Source of the DNA: a marine group bacterium Sva0996 bin134
Lineage (GTDB): Bacteria > Actinomycetota > Acidimicrobiia > Acidimicrobiales > Bin134
DNA length: 64,000 nucleotides
Direction of reading: 5' to 3'
NCBI GenBank assembly: GCA_002239105.1
Contig: MPNQ01000004.1
Span: 85,075 to 149,074, forward strand
Part shown: positions 16,363 through 28,801 of the stretch, piece by piece
Position numbering within the stretch: the stretch's first letter is position 1
How the letters are laid out: each line of letters opens with the position of its first letter
The notes under the pieces: model-generated
What the model was told of the DNA's origin: nothing
The model's database searches: none
Seen by the model: the letters and a program-made list of their open reading frames with translations, nothing else
Position numbers and translations under genes: made by a program

Positions 16363-18318
16363 CTACACCAGGTCGGGGTCGCAGATGATCTCGACAAGGG
16401 CGGGGCCGGGGTGGGAGAGGGCAGTTTGGAGGGCGTCGTCTAGTTGGTCGGGGGCGGTGACTTGGAGGCCGAGGGCGCCGCACAGGTTGGCGTAGGAGGC
16501 GAAGTCGGGGTTGTGGAGGGCGGTCTGCCACACGTCCCAGTGGCCGGCCCGCTGCTCTTTGGAGATCTTGCCCAGCTGCGAGTTGTTCAACAGCACATGG
16601 GTGATGTCCATTTCGTACTTCACCGCGGTGGTCAATTCCATGGCGTACTGGCCGAACCCGCCGTCGCCGCTGACGCTGATGATCGGGCGACGGTGGCCCA
16701 CCGCGGCCCATGCTCCCATTGCCGCCGGCAAGCCGAACCCGATCGACCCCAGGTAGCCCGACATGAGCACCGACTGGGCCTGGGTCTCGAAGTACCGCCC
16801 AAAGGAGTAGGTGTTGTTGCCCACGTCCACCGCGATCACCGCATCGGGCGGGCACAGCCGGCTGAGCGAGTCGAACACCACGGCGGAGTTGACCCCTCGG
16901 CCCTGGTCATCGGCAAGCCGGGATGCCTTCTCCCGCCGCCAGATGGCCCACCGCTCAGCCACCTCAGCCCGGTGGTCGCCGCAGGAAGCCCCACCGGCCA
17001 GCCGCTCGGCCAGCGCTCGGGCGGTTACCCCGACGTGGCCCAGCACCGGCACGTCCACCGGGTGGAACCGGCCCAGCGCCATCGGGTCGTAGTCCACCTG
17101 AACGATGGGCTTGTAGGAGGCGATGCCAGTGTGGTTGGAGAACGACGCCCCAAAGGCCACAATCAGGTCACTCTCGTTCATGAACCAACTGGCGATGGGA
17201 GTCCCAGAGCGGCCCATCACACCGCAGCCCAGCGGGTGCTGGTCGCTGATCTGCCCCTTGGCCTTGAACGTGGTGGCCACCGGCGCACCCAGCTGCTCAG
17301 CAAGGGCAACCACTTCGGCGGTGTCGAACCGGGCCCCGGCCCCTAGTACGAACAGCGGTCGATGGGCCGCCGAGATGCGGGCCACCGCGGCCTCCAGCGC
17401 GTCGGGAGACGGGGGCATCTCGGGGCTCACCAGCCTCCCCTCGGGGCTGCCAGCCACCGCGCCGTCGGCCGCAGGCTGCACCTGGACCTCGTCCGGCAGC
17501 ACCAACAGGGCCACATCGCGCTGCACCAGCGCGGTCTTGCACGCCAGGCTGGCGAGCTCGGCGTGGTCCGACCGGGCCGACACGGTCTGGTTGTACGCGG
17601 CCACATCGGCGAACGCCCCCTCCAGGTCCACGTCTTGGAATGCGCCCCGGCCCCGAACTGACGACGGCACCTGGCCGCACAGGGCCAACACCGGGGCCCG
17701 GTCGACCTTGGCGTCGTACAGCCCGGTCATAAGGTTGGTAGACCCCGGGCCGGCGATGGCAAAACAGGCGGCCAGCTCGCCGGTGAGCTTGCCGTAGGCG
17801 GTGGCTGCGAACGAGGCCGCCCCCTCGTGGCGGATGCCGAAAAAGCGCAAGTCGCCCCTCTGTTCAGCCTCCCGCAGAGCGTCGGCGAACCCCAGATTGG
17901 AGTGGCCCACCATCCCAAACACGGCCCGCACGCCCCAGCTCACCAGGGTCTCCACCATCACGTCCGACACAGTGCGCACTCGGGCCGCTTCGGCGGGCAG
18001 TTCTACGTACACACCGTCGTCCCGCTCCTGTACCGGGTAGCAGGCCGGAGCGTCGTCGAACCCCTCCGGCGGGGAGCCGTCGAGGGGGTTGTAGTCGTAG
18101 CCGTGCCACGGACATCGCAGCCAGCCGTTCTCAATGGAACCCTCGCCCAGTGGCCCGCCTTGGTGAGGACAGCGGTTGTCCAAGGCGCCGAAAGCTCCCT
18201 GATAGCAAGTGACGGCCAAGCTGTTGCGTCCCACAGTGACGGTGCGAACACGCCCCTCAGCCAGCTCCTCGGGCTCTAGGACCTTGTGCCATCCGCCGGT
18301 TTGAGTCTCGTCGTCCAC
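16363..18318 (-). CDS. Rieske [2Fe-2S] domain fused to a ThDP-dependent (acetolactate-synthase-like) enzyme
   Basis: The 651-aa product joins two domains. Residues 1-110 form a Rieske ferredoxin-like domain with the cluster ligands Cys50-x-His52 and Cys69-x2-His72. Residues from about 115 onward form a complete ThDP enzyme of the acetolactate synthase/pyruvate oxidase type, with the ThDP-activating Glu165 in RHEGAASF and a C-terminal GDGGFGQY...NNSQLG metal/diphosphate motif. The reading frame is continuous, so the fusion is real in this sequence. A redox role, such as passing electrons from an oxidative decarboxylation to an iron-sulfur centre, would be a natural reading but is inference. 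The neighbours are unrelated. Confidence 0.88.
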   Translation of the reverse strand: MDDETQTGGWHKVLEPEELAEGRVRTVTVGRNSLAVTCYQGAFGALDNRCPHQGGPLGEGSIENGWLRCPWHGYDYNPLDGSPPEGFDDAPACYPVQERDDGVYVELPAEAARVRTVSDVMVETLVSWGVRAVFGMVGHSNLGFADALREAEQRGDLRFFGIRHEGAASFAATAYGKLTGELAACFAIAGPGSTNLMTGLYDAKVDRAPVLALCGQVPSSVRGRGAFQDVDLEGAFADVAAYNQTVSARSDHAELASLACKTALVQRDVALLVLPDEVQVQPAADGAVAGSPEGRLVSPEMPPSPDALEAAVARISAAHRPLFVLGAGARFDTAEVVALAEQLGAPVATTFKAKGQISDQHPLGCGVMGRSGTPIASWFMNESDLIVAFGASFSNHTGIASYKPIVQVDYDPMALGRFHPVDVPVLGHVGVTARALAERLAGGASCGDHRAEVAERWAIWRREKASRLADDQGRGVNSAVVFDSLSRLCPPDAVIAVDVGNNTYSFGRYFETQAQSVLMSGYLGSIGFGLPAAMGAWAAVGHRRPIISVSGDGGFGQYAMELTTAVKYEMDITHVLLNNSQLGKISKEQRAGHWDVWQTALHNPDFASYANLCGALGLQVTAPDQLDDALQTALSHPGPALVEIICDPDLV

Positions 18319-18454
18319 TATTAGAACCCTACGCCTCCCGATGGCGATTTCGACGGGCAGGAAATAATCCAGACCTCTTTAGTCAGGTATTGGCCCAACG
18401 GGGTAGGATGGGCGAACTTAATCCCACGATTCGCAGCACAACAAGGAGCCGAAA

Positions 18455-19084
18455 ATGGCTATTCGACTGGGCGACACCGCCCCTGATTTCACCGCCGACA
18501 CCACCGAGGGAACCATCTCCTTCCATGAGTGGAAGGGCGACTCCTGGGCGGTTCTGTTCTCCCATCCCAAGGACTTCACCCCGGTATGCACCACCGAGCT
18601 GGGCTACACGGCCCGGCTGGCCGAGCAGTTCGCCGCCCGCAACGTGAAGGTCATCGGCCTGTCGTGCGACACGGTGGATGACCACGTCGCCTGGTCGCAA
18701 GACATCGAGGACACCCAAGGCATCCGCCCGAACTTCCCGATGATCGGAGATGCCGATCGCACCGTGGCCGACCTCTACGACATGATCCACCCCAACGCCA
18801 GCGACACCATGACGGTGCGCTCGGTGTTCGTTATCGCCCCCGACAACACGGTCAAGCTCACAATCACCTATCCGGCCAGCACCGGTCGAAACTTCGACGA
18901 GGTGCTGCGGGTGATCGACTCGCTCCAGCTCACTGCCACCAAAAGGGTGGCCACGCCGGTGAACTGGCAGCACGGCGATGACGTGATCATCGTTCCTGCC
19001 CTCTCCAATGAAGAGGCCGCCGAGCTGTTTCCCAGCGGTTGGGACGAGCAAAAGCCCTACCTTCGTGTAGTCTCCCAGCCATAA
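18455..19084 (+). CDS. 1-Cys peroxiredoxin (Prx6-like)
   Basis: This 209-aa thiol peroxidase reduces peroxides in the cytosol. The active-site motif is P38-x3-T42-x2-C45 (HPKDFTPVCTTE), with Cys45 the peroxidatic residue. Length and C-terminal region fit the Prx6/AhpC-like 1-Cys group rather than the shorter BCP/PrxQ proteins. An AAGGAG sequence precedes the ATG. It stands alone, with 137 bp upstream that separates it from the divergent Rieske-ThDP gene. Confidence 0.92.
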   Translation: MAIRLGDTAPDFTADTTEGTISFHEWKGDSWAVLFSHPKDFTPVCTTELGYTARLAEQFAARNVKVIGLSCDTVDDHVAWSQDIEDTQGIRPNFPMIGDADRTVADLYDMIHPNASDTMTVRSVFVIAPDNTVKLTITYPASTGRNFDEVLRVIDSLQLTATKRVATPVNWQHGDDVIIVPALSNEEAAELFPSGWDEQKPYLRVVSQP

Positions 19085-19130
19085 ATTCCGCGGAGGGAAA
19101 TCTGGCTAACGCCGAAGGGGTGCTATTTCC

Positions 19131-19961
19131 ATGAGCGACGCGTCCACGCTGGCCACCGACATCATGGCCGCCGCCCATGCAGTAGACGCCGTCAAGATCT
19201 ACGGTTCGGGCGAGACCGAAGTAAGAGCCCTAGACGGCGTGGACATCACCTTTGAGCAAGGCAAGTTCACCGCCATCATGGGCCCGTCGGGTTCGGGCAA
19301 GTCCACCCTCATGCACTGCATGGCCGCCCTCGACAACCTCACCGAAGGCCAGGCTTTCATCGGCGACACCGACCTGAGCACCCTCACCGATAAAGAACTC
19401 ACCTTGCTGCGCCGCGATCGACTTGGGTTCATCTTCCAGGCATTCAACCTGGTCCCCACGCTGAACGCAATCGAGAACATCACCCTGCCGATGGACCTAG
19501 CTCGTCGCGAGCCCGACCAGGAGTGGGTCGACAACGTGATCGCCACCGTTGGACTGGGCGATCGACTGACCCACCGGCCCAACGAGCTGTCGGGCGGCCA
19601 GCAACAGCGGGTGGCGGTGTCTAGGGCGCTGGCCAGCCAGCCGGAGATCATCTTTGCCGACGAACCGACCGGAAACCTCGACTCCCGGTCGGGCAACGAC
19701 GTGCTTAAGTTCATGCGCGATGCGGTCGACGAATTGGGCCAGACCATCGTGATGGTCACTCACGACGCCAAAGCGGCATCGTATGCCGATCGGACAGTGT
19801 TCTTAGCCGACGGTCTCCTCCAGGGCGAGATGCTCAACCCCACCGCCGATCAGATCCTCGACTACATGAAGATCCTGCAAGTGGGCCAGTTCGTTCGGGG
19901 CATACCAAAGGGGGCCACCATGGAAGAAGTGCTCGAATACATGAAGGACCTGGACGACTGA
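19131..19961 (+). CDS. LolD/MacB-type ABC transporter ATP-binding protein
   Basis: This 276-aa ATPase is the energy subunit for the FtsX-like permeases encoded next. It has Walker A GPSGSGKST at 51-59, signature LSGGQQQRVAVSRAL, Walker B IIFADEPTGNLDS, and the switch His in MVTHD. About 45 extra residues follow the usual end of the family and include two DYMK/EYMK stretches, which suggests a short helical tail. Clusters of this type move lipids, lipoproteins or peptides, or act as mechanotransmission machines controlling cell-wall hydrolases; nothing here decides which. Confidence 0.92.
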   Translation: MSDASTLATDIMAAAHAVDAVKIYGSGETEVRALDGVDITFEQGKFTAIMGPSGSGKSTLMHCMAALDNLTEGQAFIGDTDLSTLTDKELTLLRRDRLGFIFQAFNLVPTLNAIENITLPMDLARREPDQEWVDNVIATVGLGDRLTHRPNELSGGQQQRVAVSRALASQPEIIFADEPTGNLDSRSGNDVLKFMRDAVDELGQTIVMVTHDAKAASYADRTVFLADGLLQGEMLNPTADQILDYMKILQVGQFVRGIPKGATMEEVLEYMKDLDD

Positions 19962-20016
19962 GTTCGGGCGCAGCCAGGTAACCCGGCCTTGAAGTTCAAA
20001 ACCCGGTAAACGGCCA

Positions 20017-22611
20017 ATGACACTCCTGCGATACAGCCTCCGAAGCATCGCCGGCGTCAAAGTCCGATTCGCGCTCACCACCCTGGCGGTGATCATCGGC
20101 GTGGCCCTCACCGTCGGCGTGCTGATCTCCACCGACGGGCTCCGCGAATCCCTCAACGGCTTGTCGGGCAGGATCTACGAAAAATACGACTTCACCGTTC
20201 GAGCCGCGTCCGATGTCGGCGACCGCAATGAGGGTGTGCCCCTACTCCCTCCGTCGCTGATTGATGATATCGCGGCGATTGAAGGGGTGGAAGCAGTCGC
20301 GGGATTGGCGCTGGAATACAACGTCGTTGCCATCGACGGCAACGGCAAGGCCGTGGACCCTGGGCGCGGACGACAGATCGGCTACGGCTGGACGGAGGTC
20401 GAGTCCCTGAGCACGGTTTTCGCCTATCCCGACGGCATAAGCCGCCGACCCTTCGGAGACGACGAGTTCGCCATCGACCACTTCACCGGGCGGGAGAACG
20501 GCTTCGAAATCGGCCAGCGCTACCAAGTGGCCACCCCCTCCGGCATCGACGACTACGAACTGGTCGGCTACCTGTACTACATCGACCCCGAGACCCGGAT
20601 AGCGCTTCAGACCGTCTCCTGGGACATGCCCACCGCCCGGCAGGTGTTGCACGATGGAGGCGGCTTTGACCTCATCCACGGGAAACTGTCGCCAGGGACA
20701 TCGTACGACGAGGTGTCCGAGGCCATCAGAGCCCGCCTGGGCCCCAGTATCGAAGTGGTCTCCCGGCAGGATCAGATCGACGAGAGCAACCAAGAGTTTG
20801 CCCGGAACATCGATCTGATACGGAACCTTCTGCTGGCATTTGCCGTCATCGTCTTGTTTATCTCGGCGTTCATTACCTACAACACATTCACCCTGGTCAT
20901 GGGGCAGCGCATCAAGGAGTTGGGGCTGCTGCGGGTTCTCGGCGCCGGCCGTCAGCAAATCGCCCGAATCGTGGCCATCGAAGCCTTGATCGTCGGGATC
21001 GTGGCCACCATCTTGGGGCTGGGCCTCGGTGTCTTGGTGGCCCTGGGCATACGGAGCGCCCTGGACAACTCCGGCGCTCACCTCCCCGAATCCGATGTGA
21101 TCATCACCGGTTGGACCATTGTCGCCGCAATCATCATCGGCATCGGCGTCACCATGATCACCGCCATCTGGCCGGCCATGCGGGCCCGCCGGGTGACGCC
21201 CATGGTTGCGCTGGCCGACGACGCCGAGATCGATCCCTTCAACCGGCGCCGATCGTTGATCATCGGATCGGTGGCCGGCGGAGCGGGACTGATTCTGCTG
21301 CTAATCGGTCTGCTGTCCGACCTTTCCTCCTCCGAGCTCGTTCTCCCCCTCGGCCTGGGGGCGCTGTTGATGCTGCTCGGGGTCAACATCATCACCCCGG
21401 CCCTAGCCCGGTCGATGTCGCTCTTCCTGGGGTGGCCAGCCGACCGGCTGTTCACCATCAACGGTCGATTGGCCCGGCTGAACGCGGCCCGCAACCCCCG
21501 CCGCACCGCCACCACCGCATCAGCGCTCATGATCGGGCTGGCCATGGTGTCGCTGGTCACCGTGCTGGGGACATCTTTCAAGCAAACCTTGAATGGCCAA
21601 TTGGAGGACTCAGTGCAGGCCGATTGGCTCGCCTGCACCGGCATTTGCAACACCGATGTGGGAGGGCTCACCACTCAGCTGGGAGCGTTCAGCCGAGAGG
21701 CCACTCAAATCATGGGCGAGTTGCCCGAATTGGAGTCGGTGATGGGCTACCGATTCCGCCCTGCCGGTGTGCGCACCGCCGATGGCGAAGAACGCCGGAT
21801 AACAGCCACCACCCTCGACGCGTTCTCCCGCCATGTCAACCCGGGCATCGTTGCCGGCAGCTTGGAAGCAGCCGGATCCGGCCATGTGCTCGTCGAGAGG
21901 AATCTGGCCGAGGACTTAAACGTCGCGGTCGGAGACGGTTTGTTCCTAGAGTTCCCCGGCGAACAAGCCTCGACGTTCGAGGTCATCGCCCTCCACACCG
22001 AGGAATCTGTTGTCGGCCCCTTGGTGATTGACTCCAGCGACTGGGATCGGCTCGAGCTCAGCAACCAAGTCAACCTGGCGACGGCAGTCACCGCTCCGGG
22101 TATCGAACTGGACCAGGCCCGGTCCAGCTTGGAATCCAATCTCTCCGAGTTTCCCCAGATAAACGTGAAGAATCAGGCCGAATATCGGGAGGCCAGGGCC
22201 GAGGAAATCAATACCCTACTGGTCATTATCAACGTGTTCTTGGTTATCGCGCTGCTCATCGCAGTGGTGGGCATCGCCAACACTATGGCCTTGTCGATAT
22301 TCGAGCGGACCCGGGAGATCGGTCTCTTGCGGGCTATCGGCACAGCCAAGCGCCAGATCTGGGGAGCGATCCTTTTGGAGAGCATCATCGTGGCCGTTTT
22401 CGGGGGGCTGATCGGAATCTCCACTGGCGTCGTCGCCGGATCTATCGCCGCGGCCGCCTTCCCCGGGGACGTGATCGCCAATCCCTCCGTACCGTGGATA
22501 ACGCTGGTGATCTACCTGGTGGTGTCGGCCGTGGCCGGAATGCTGGCCGCCTTCTTCCCCGCCCGCCGGGCCAACCGCCTCAATGTGCTAGAAGCCATCG
22601 CACACCAGTAA
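20017..22611 (+). CDS. FtsX-like ABC transporter permease (first of two)
   Basis: The 864-aa protein begins with a membrane segment and a large MacB-like extracytoplasmic core (about residues 40-240), then a cluster of membrane helices, a second extracytoplasmic domain and a final three-helix FtsX block ending in RRANRLNVLEAIAHQ. The duplicated layout (two FtsX blocks in one chain) is that of large bacterial permeases working with LolD-like ATPases. It is followed after 33 bp by a paralogue with the same layout, and the ATPase precedes it by 55 bp. Confidence 0.9.
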   Translation: MTLLRYSLRSIAGVKVRFALTTLAVIIGVALTVGVLISTDGLRESLNGLSGRIYEKYDFTVRAASDVGDRNEGVPLLPPSLIDDIAAIEGVEAVAGLALEYNVVAIDGNGKAVDPGRGRQIGYGWTEVESLSTVFAYPDGISRRPFGDDEFAIDHFTGRENGFEIGQRYQVATPSGIDDYELVGYLYYIDPETRIALQTVSWDMPTARQVLHDGGGFDLIHGKLSPGTSYDEVSEAIRARLGPSIEVVSRQDQIDESNQEFARNIDLIRNLLLAFAVIVLFISAFITYNTFTLVMGQRIKELGLLRVLGAGRQQIARIVAIEALIVGIVATILGLGLGVLVALGIRSALDNSGAHLPESDVIITGWTIVAAIIIGIGVTMITAIWPAMRARRVTPMVALADDAEIDPFNRRRSLIIGSVAGGAGLILLLIGLLSDLSSSELVLPLGLGALLMLLGVNIITPALARSMSLFLGWPADRLFTINGRLARLNAARNPRRTATTASALMIGLAMVSLVTVLGTSFKQTLNGQLEDSVQADWLACTGICNTDVGGLTTQLGAFSREATQIMGELPELESVMGYRFRPAGVRTADGEERRITATTLDAFSRHVNPGIVAGSLEAAGSGHVLVERNLAEDLNVAVGDGLFLEFPGEQASTFEVIALHTEESVVGPLVIDSSDWDRLELSNQVNLATAVTAPGIELDQARSSLESNLSEFPQINVKNQAEYREARAEEINTLLVIINVFLVIALLIAVVGIANTMALSIFERTREIGLLRAIGTAKRQIWGAILLESIIVAVFGGLIGISTGVVAGSIAAAAFPGDVIANPSVPWITLVIYLVVSAVAGMLAAFFPARRANRLNVLEAIAHQ

Positions 22612-22644
22612 GAATCCCCTGAGTCTTCAGGAAGACCCCGCGCA

Positions 22645-25365
22645 ATGTCGCTAATTCGCTATTCCCTCAAGAGCATCGCCGGGACACGCATCCGGTTCAT
22701 GCTGACCACGCTGGCCGTAGTCGTCAGTGTGGGCTTCACCGTGGGCGTGCTGGTGACCACCTCGGGGCTCCGCTCCACGTTCGACAACCTCTCCGAGGAC
22801 ATCTTCCAAGGCGTCGACTTGTCGGTGCGCCCCGAGATGGCCTTCGGCGATCGGGGGGAGAGCGGGACGCTGGTTGACCCCAACCTCCTCAATGAGGTGC
22901 GGTCGGTGGACGGGGTGGCGGCTGCCGTTGGGACGGTCGTTGAATTCAACGTGGTCCCCATCACCGCCGAAGGCGAGGCGGTGGAGATCTTCGGACCGCC
23001 CCAAATTGGTGTGGGCTGGCCCTCCGATGACTCCGTCGGGGCCTTCCAAGTCTGGCCTGACGGCATTAGCCGGGCCCCGTCGGGGCCTGATGAGTTCGTT
23101 ATGGACGCCGACACCGCCGATGAACACGGCTTCGAGGTGGGCCAGCGCTACCAGGTCTCCACTCCAGGAGGCACCGAATCGTTCACCCTGGTGGGGCTCT
23201 TCCGTTACGGCACCAGTGACAACGCCACCGCCGGCGCGCAAATGACAGCGTGGGACATCGAGACCGCCCGGCAGGTCCTGCACAACGGAGGGGGCTTCGA
23301 CAGCATCGACATCCAACTGGAGCCCAATACATCACCGGAGGCTGTTACGGCAGCCGTCGCTGCGGTAGTGGACGACGGCTTGGAGGTGGTGGCCAATGAG
23401 GAGCTTGTGGAAGAACAAGGCGACTTGTTCAACGAGTTCATCGGGTTCTTCGAATACTTCATGCTGGGATTCGCGGTGGTGATCCTGGTGGTGTCGGCCT
23501 TCATCATCTACAACACGTTCACCATCCTTGTGAGCCAGCGCACCCGGGAACTGGGGCTGCTCCGGGCCTTGGGGGCCAGCGGTCGGCAGATCACCGCCAT
23601 CGTGGTGGGAGAGGCCATGGCAGTGGGGGCGGTGGCCAGCGCCGCCGGGCTCGGTTTGGGCGTGCTCATTTCTCTTGGCATTCGTGCGCTGATCGCCAGC
23701 TTCGGCGCCGGTCTGCCCGATGCGCCCATTGTGGTGGGCGGCAACTCGATTCTGGCCGCGATCTTGGTCGGTGTGGGCGTGACCGCGGTGTCGGCCGTCT
23801 GGCCCGCCCTTCGAGCCCGCCGGGTGACCCCCATGGCTGCGCTCACCGGCAACATGCCGCCCCGCCTCACCAAGGCGCGCCGCTCGACTGGGGTTGAGAA
23901 ACTGCTCACCGCACTCAGCGTGATCCTCATTGCGTTCGGAATCGTCTCGGAGTCGGCATTTCTCATCATTGTCACTGCGCTGATCAGCGCGGTGTTTGCC
24001 TTTGTTGGAGGACGCAATCTGCCCCAGCCGGTAGGGCAAGCCCGAGTGCTGATTTTGGGGCTGGCCATGCTGATTGTGGCCGTGGTTGGAGACTTCCCCA
24101 CCAGATCGCTCTTGGCTCTGCTGGGAATGAGCGCTCTGCTGGTGTTCGTGGGAATGAACCTGGTCAGCCCCACATTTGCTGTTCCGGTAGCCAGAGTCTT
24201 GGGATATCTGCCGGCCAAGTTCTCCCAGGTGAGTGGACGGCTGGCCCGTCAGAATGCCGAGCGAAGCCCCCGTCGCACAGCCAGTACTGCCTCGGCCCTG
24301 ATGATCAGCCTGGCCCTGGTGTCCATGGTTTCGGTGCTGGGCCAGTCGTTCAAACAGACCCTGGAAGACACCCTGGACCGCTCGGTCAAATCCGACTGGC
24401 TCATCTGCCCTGGAGGCTGCGGCGACCCCACGGCCACTTTCAGCTCACGAGCGACCCAGAGCATAAGTGAGAACGTCGAGGTGTCATCGGTGTTGGCCTA
24501 CCGATTCAAGTTCGAGGGCATCCGCTCCCCGATCGACGGCGATATCGACGATATCGGCGCCGCTGACCTCGATGTCATCCCCCTGCACTTCGACCTCGAC
24601 GTGGTGGAAGGAGGCTTTGCCGATGCCGGTCCCGGAGATGTGGCGCTGCACACCACCCAGGCTGAGGACTTGTCGGTGGGAGTTGGCGACCCAGTGGAGC
24701 TGGAGTTCTCAGACGGCCAAATCGCCACTTTCAACGTGGCGGCCATTTTCGACGACAACTCGGTGATGGGCTCTTGGCTGATCGATACGGCCGACTGGGA
24801 CCGCTACCTAGTGGCCCAGGAAGACGCCGTGATCTCAGCCCTCACCGCGCCGGGGTACACCGCAGAGGAAGCTCGAGAGGCGCTCGACCAGGTGACGTTG
24901 TCCTACCCACAGCTCAATGTGCGGGACCAGGTCGAATTCCAGGAAACCCAGGAAAGCCAGATCAACACGTTCTTGGCGGTGGTCAACGCATTCTTGGCCA
25001 TTTCACTGGTGGTAGCGCTCATGGGGGTGGCCAACACGCTGGCCCTGTCGGTGTTCGAGCGGACCCGGGAGCTGGGCCTGTTGCGGGCGGTGGGCATGTC
25101 CCGACGGCAGGCTCGGCGCATGATCCGCTGGGAGGGGGGCATCGTGGCTGTATTTGGCGGGCTCATGGGCATCACCATCGGCGTTCTGCTCGGCTGGGCT
25201 GCGGTGGAGATCATCCCCGATGCCTTCGTCTCGTCGTTCGCCATCCCGTGGGGCACGTTGTGGATCTACCTGGTGGTAGTGGCGGTAGCCGGCTTGCTGA
25301 CCGCCTCGATTCCTGCCCGCCGAGCCAGCCGCCTCAACATCCTGGAAGCCATCGCCTACGAATAG
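22645..25365 (+). CDS. FtsX-like ABC transporter permease (second of two)
   Basis: This 906-aa paralogue of the preceding permease has the same architecture and closely matching ends: it opens with SLIRYSLKSIAGTRIRF and closes with RRASRLNILEAIAYE, where its neighbour has very similar sequence. The middle portion is more diverged. Two such permeases beside a single ATPase gene suggest a heteromeric transporter, or two complexes that share one ATPase. Cargo is unknown. Confidence 0.9.
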   Translation: MSLIRYSLKSIAGTRIRFMLTTLAVVVSVGFTVGVLVTTSGLRSTFDNLSEDIFQGVDLSVRPEMAFGDRGESGTLVDPNLLNEVRSVDGVAAAVGTVVEFNVVPITAEGEAVEIFGPPQIGVGWPSDDSVGAFQVWPDGISRAPSGPDEFVMDADTADEHGFEVGQRYQVSTPGGTESFTLVGLFRYGTSDNATAGAQMTAWDIETARQVLHNGGGFDSIDIQLEPNTSPEAVTAAVAAVVDDGLEVVANEELVEEQGDLFNEFIGFFEYFMLGFAVVILVVSAFIIYNTFTILVSQRTRELGLLRALGASGRQITAIVVGEAMAVGAVASAAGLGLGVLISLGIRALIASFGAGLPDAPIVVGGNSILAAILVGVGVTAVSAVWPALRARRVTPMAALTGNMPPRLTKARRSTGVEKLLTALSVILIAFGIVSESAFLIIVTALISAVFAFVGGRNLPQPVGQARVLILGLAMLIVAVVGDFPTRSLLALLGMSALLVFVGMNLVSPTFAVPVARVLGYLPAKFSQVSGRLARQNAERSPRRTASTASALMISLALVSMVSVLGQSFKQTLEDTLDRSVKSDWLICPGGCGDPTATFSSRATQSISENVEVSSVLAYRFKFEGIRSPIDGDIDDIGAADLDVIPLHFDLDVVEGGFADAGPGDVALHTTQAEDLSVGVGDPVELEFSDGQIATFNVAAIFDDNSVMGSWLIDTADWDRYLVAQEDAVISALTAPGYTAEEAREALDQVTLSYPQLNVRDQVEFQETQESQINTFLAVVNAFLAISLVVALMGVANTLALSVFERTRELGLLRAVGMSRRQARRMIRWEGGIVAVFGGLMGITIGVLLGWAAVEIIPDAFVSSFAIPWGTLWIYLVVVAVAGLLTASIPARRASRLNILEAIAYE

Positions 25366-25404
25366 TCGGACAGCGGCAACTGGCGCCCCGGTTACGCTGC
25401 GGAC

Positions 25405-26943
25405 ATGCAAGACACCGCCGAGTGGCAGGCGCTGAGCGCCCACCGAGAGGAACTCGACGGGGTTCACTTGCGTGATCTGTTCGCCGCCGACCCCAGCCGG
25501 GGCGAGCGGCTCTGTGCCGAGACCGACGGGCTGCTGCTGGACTACTCCAAGAGCCGCCTCACCGATGAGACGGTGGCGCTGCTGGCCGCATTGGCTGATG
25601 CGGCTGAGCTGCGGGGTCGGACCGAAGCGATGCTCGAGGGCGAGCTGGTGAACGCCACTGAGCACCGCCCCGCTCGACACACTGCCCTGCGTCAGCCCGA
25701 CCCGCCCCCTGAGGTTCAAGATGAGCTTGACCGCATGGCTGCATTTGCCGCTGATGCCCGCAGCGGACGGTGGCACGCGGTGGTGAACATCGGCATCGGG
25801 GGATCCGACCTGGGACCGGCCATGGCCACCGCTGCGATGGAATCTTTCGCCCACCCCGATCTGGACATGCGCTTTTTGTCCAACGTCGACGGTGCCCATT
25901 TCCGCTCCGCCACCCGAGGCTTGGACCCGGCTCGCACTCTGTTCATCGTGGTGTCCAAGACGTTCACCACTGTTGAAACCCTGACCAATGCCCGCACCGC
26001 TCGGGCTTGGATCGCCGACGCGGTGGGCACTGAGCGGGCCGGCGATCACTTCGCCGCCGTCACCGCCAGTCCCGAGAGGGCCCAAGAATTCGGCATCGAC
26101 CCCAACGCCGTTTTCGCCATGTGGGACTGGGTTGGCGGCCGCTACTCGCTGGGCTCGGCGGCGGGGCTGAGCCTCATGATTGCCGTCGGGCTAGGCGAAT
26201 TCGGGCAATTCTTGGCCGGGATGCACCACATCGACGAGCACTTCCGCACAGCCCCGTGGACCGACAACCTGCCCGCCCTTCTCGGACTCATCGGCATCTG
26301 GAACCGCAACTTCTGGGGGTGGCCCACCTATGCGGTGCTCCCCTACGCCCAAGAGCTGGCCCAGTTCCCGGCCTACATCCAGCAGCTCGACATGGAGAGC
26401 AGCGGCAAATCGGTGCGGGCCGACGGCGCCCCCGTCGGCATCGCCACCGGCCCGGTTGTGTGGGGCCAGCCGGGCACCAACGGCCAGCACGCCTTCCACC
26501 AACTGCTGCACCAGGGCACCGACATCGTCCCGGTGGACTTCATCGGCTTCTGCCAACCGAACCACCCCCACATCGACCACCACGACCTGCTCATGGCCAA
26601 CCTGTTTGCCCAAGCTGAGGCCCTGGCCTTAGGCGCCCCCGACAGCGGCGACCCCCACCGGAGTTTCGCTGGCAACCGACCCAGTACCGTCATCCTCTCC
26701 GACCAACTCACCCCCCGCTCACTGGGCCAGCTCATAGCCCTCTACGAGCACAAGGTGTTCACCCAAGCCACCATTTGGGGCATCAACCCCTTCGACCAGT
26801 GGGGTGTTGAACTAGGCAAGACCCTCGCCACCACCATCGCCGCCCAACTCACCGGGGCGGCCACCCCTTCCCCCTCTAGCGACTCCTCCACCCAATCCCT
26901 CATCAACCGCTACGTCGAGCGGCGGCGGGGTGTGGCAGACTAG
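25405..26943 (+). CDS. pgi: Glucose-6-phosphate isomerase
   Basis: This 512-aa cytosolic glycolytic enzyme interconverts glucose-6-phosphate and fructose-6-phosphate. The conserved [12 protein letters not shown] and [15 protein letters not shown] segments bind the phosphate, and the GKSVRADG and [15 protein letters not shown] motifs carry the remaining active-site residues, including the Glu/His/Lys set. Length is normal for the family. It lies 39 bp after the permease gene and directly in front of the thiamine riboswitch; transcription could run on from the ABC genes, but the function is unrelated. Confidence 0.95.
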   Translation: MQDTAEWQALSAHREELDGVHLRDLFAADPSRGERLCAETDGLLLDYSKSRLTDETVALLAALADAAELRGRTEAMLEGELVNATEHRPARHTALRQPDPPPEVQDELDRMAAFAADARSGRWHAVVNIGIGGSDLGPAMATAAMESFAHPDLDMRFLSNVDGAHFRSATRGLDPARTLFIVVSKTFTTVETLTNARTARAWIADAVGTERAGDHFAAVTASPERAQEFGIDPNAVFAMWDWVGGRYSLGSAAGLSLMIAVGLGEFGQFLAGMHHIDEHFRTAPWTDNLPALLGLIGIWNRNFWGWPTYAVLPYAQELAQFPAYIQQLDMESSGKSVRADGAPVGIATGPVVWGQPGTNGQHAFHQLLHQGTDIVPVDFIGFCQPNHPHIDHHDLLMANLFAQAEALALGAPDSGDPHRSFAGNRPSTVILSDQLTPRSLGQLIALYEHKVFTQATIWGINPFDQWGVELGKTLATTIAAQLTGAATPSPSSDSSTQSLINRYVERRRGVAD

Positions 26944-26950
26944 GGGCGAC

Positions 26951-28793
<1,843 letters not shown>

Positions 28794-28801
28794 GATTGGT
28801 C

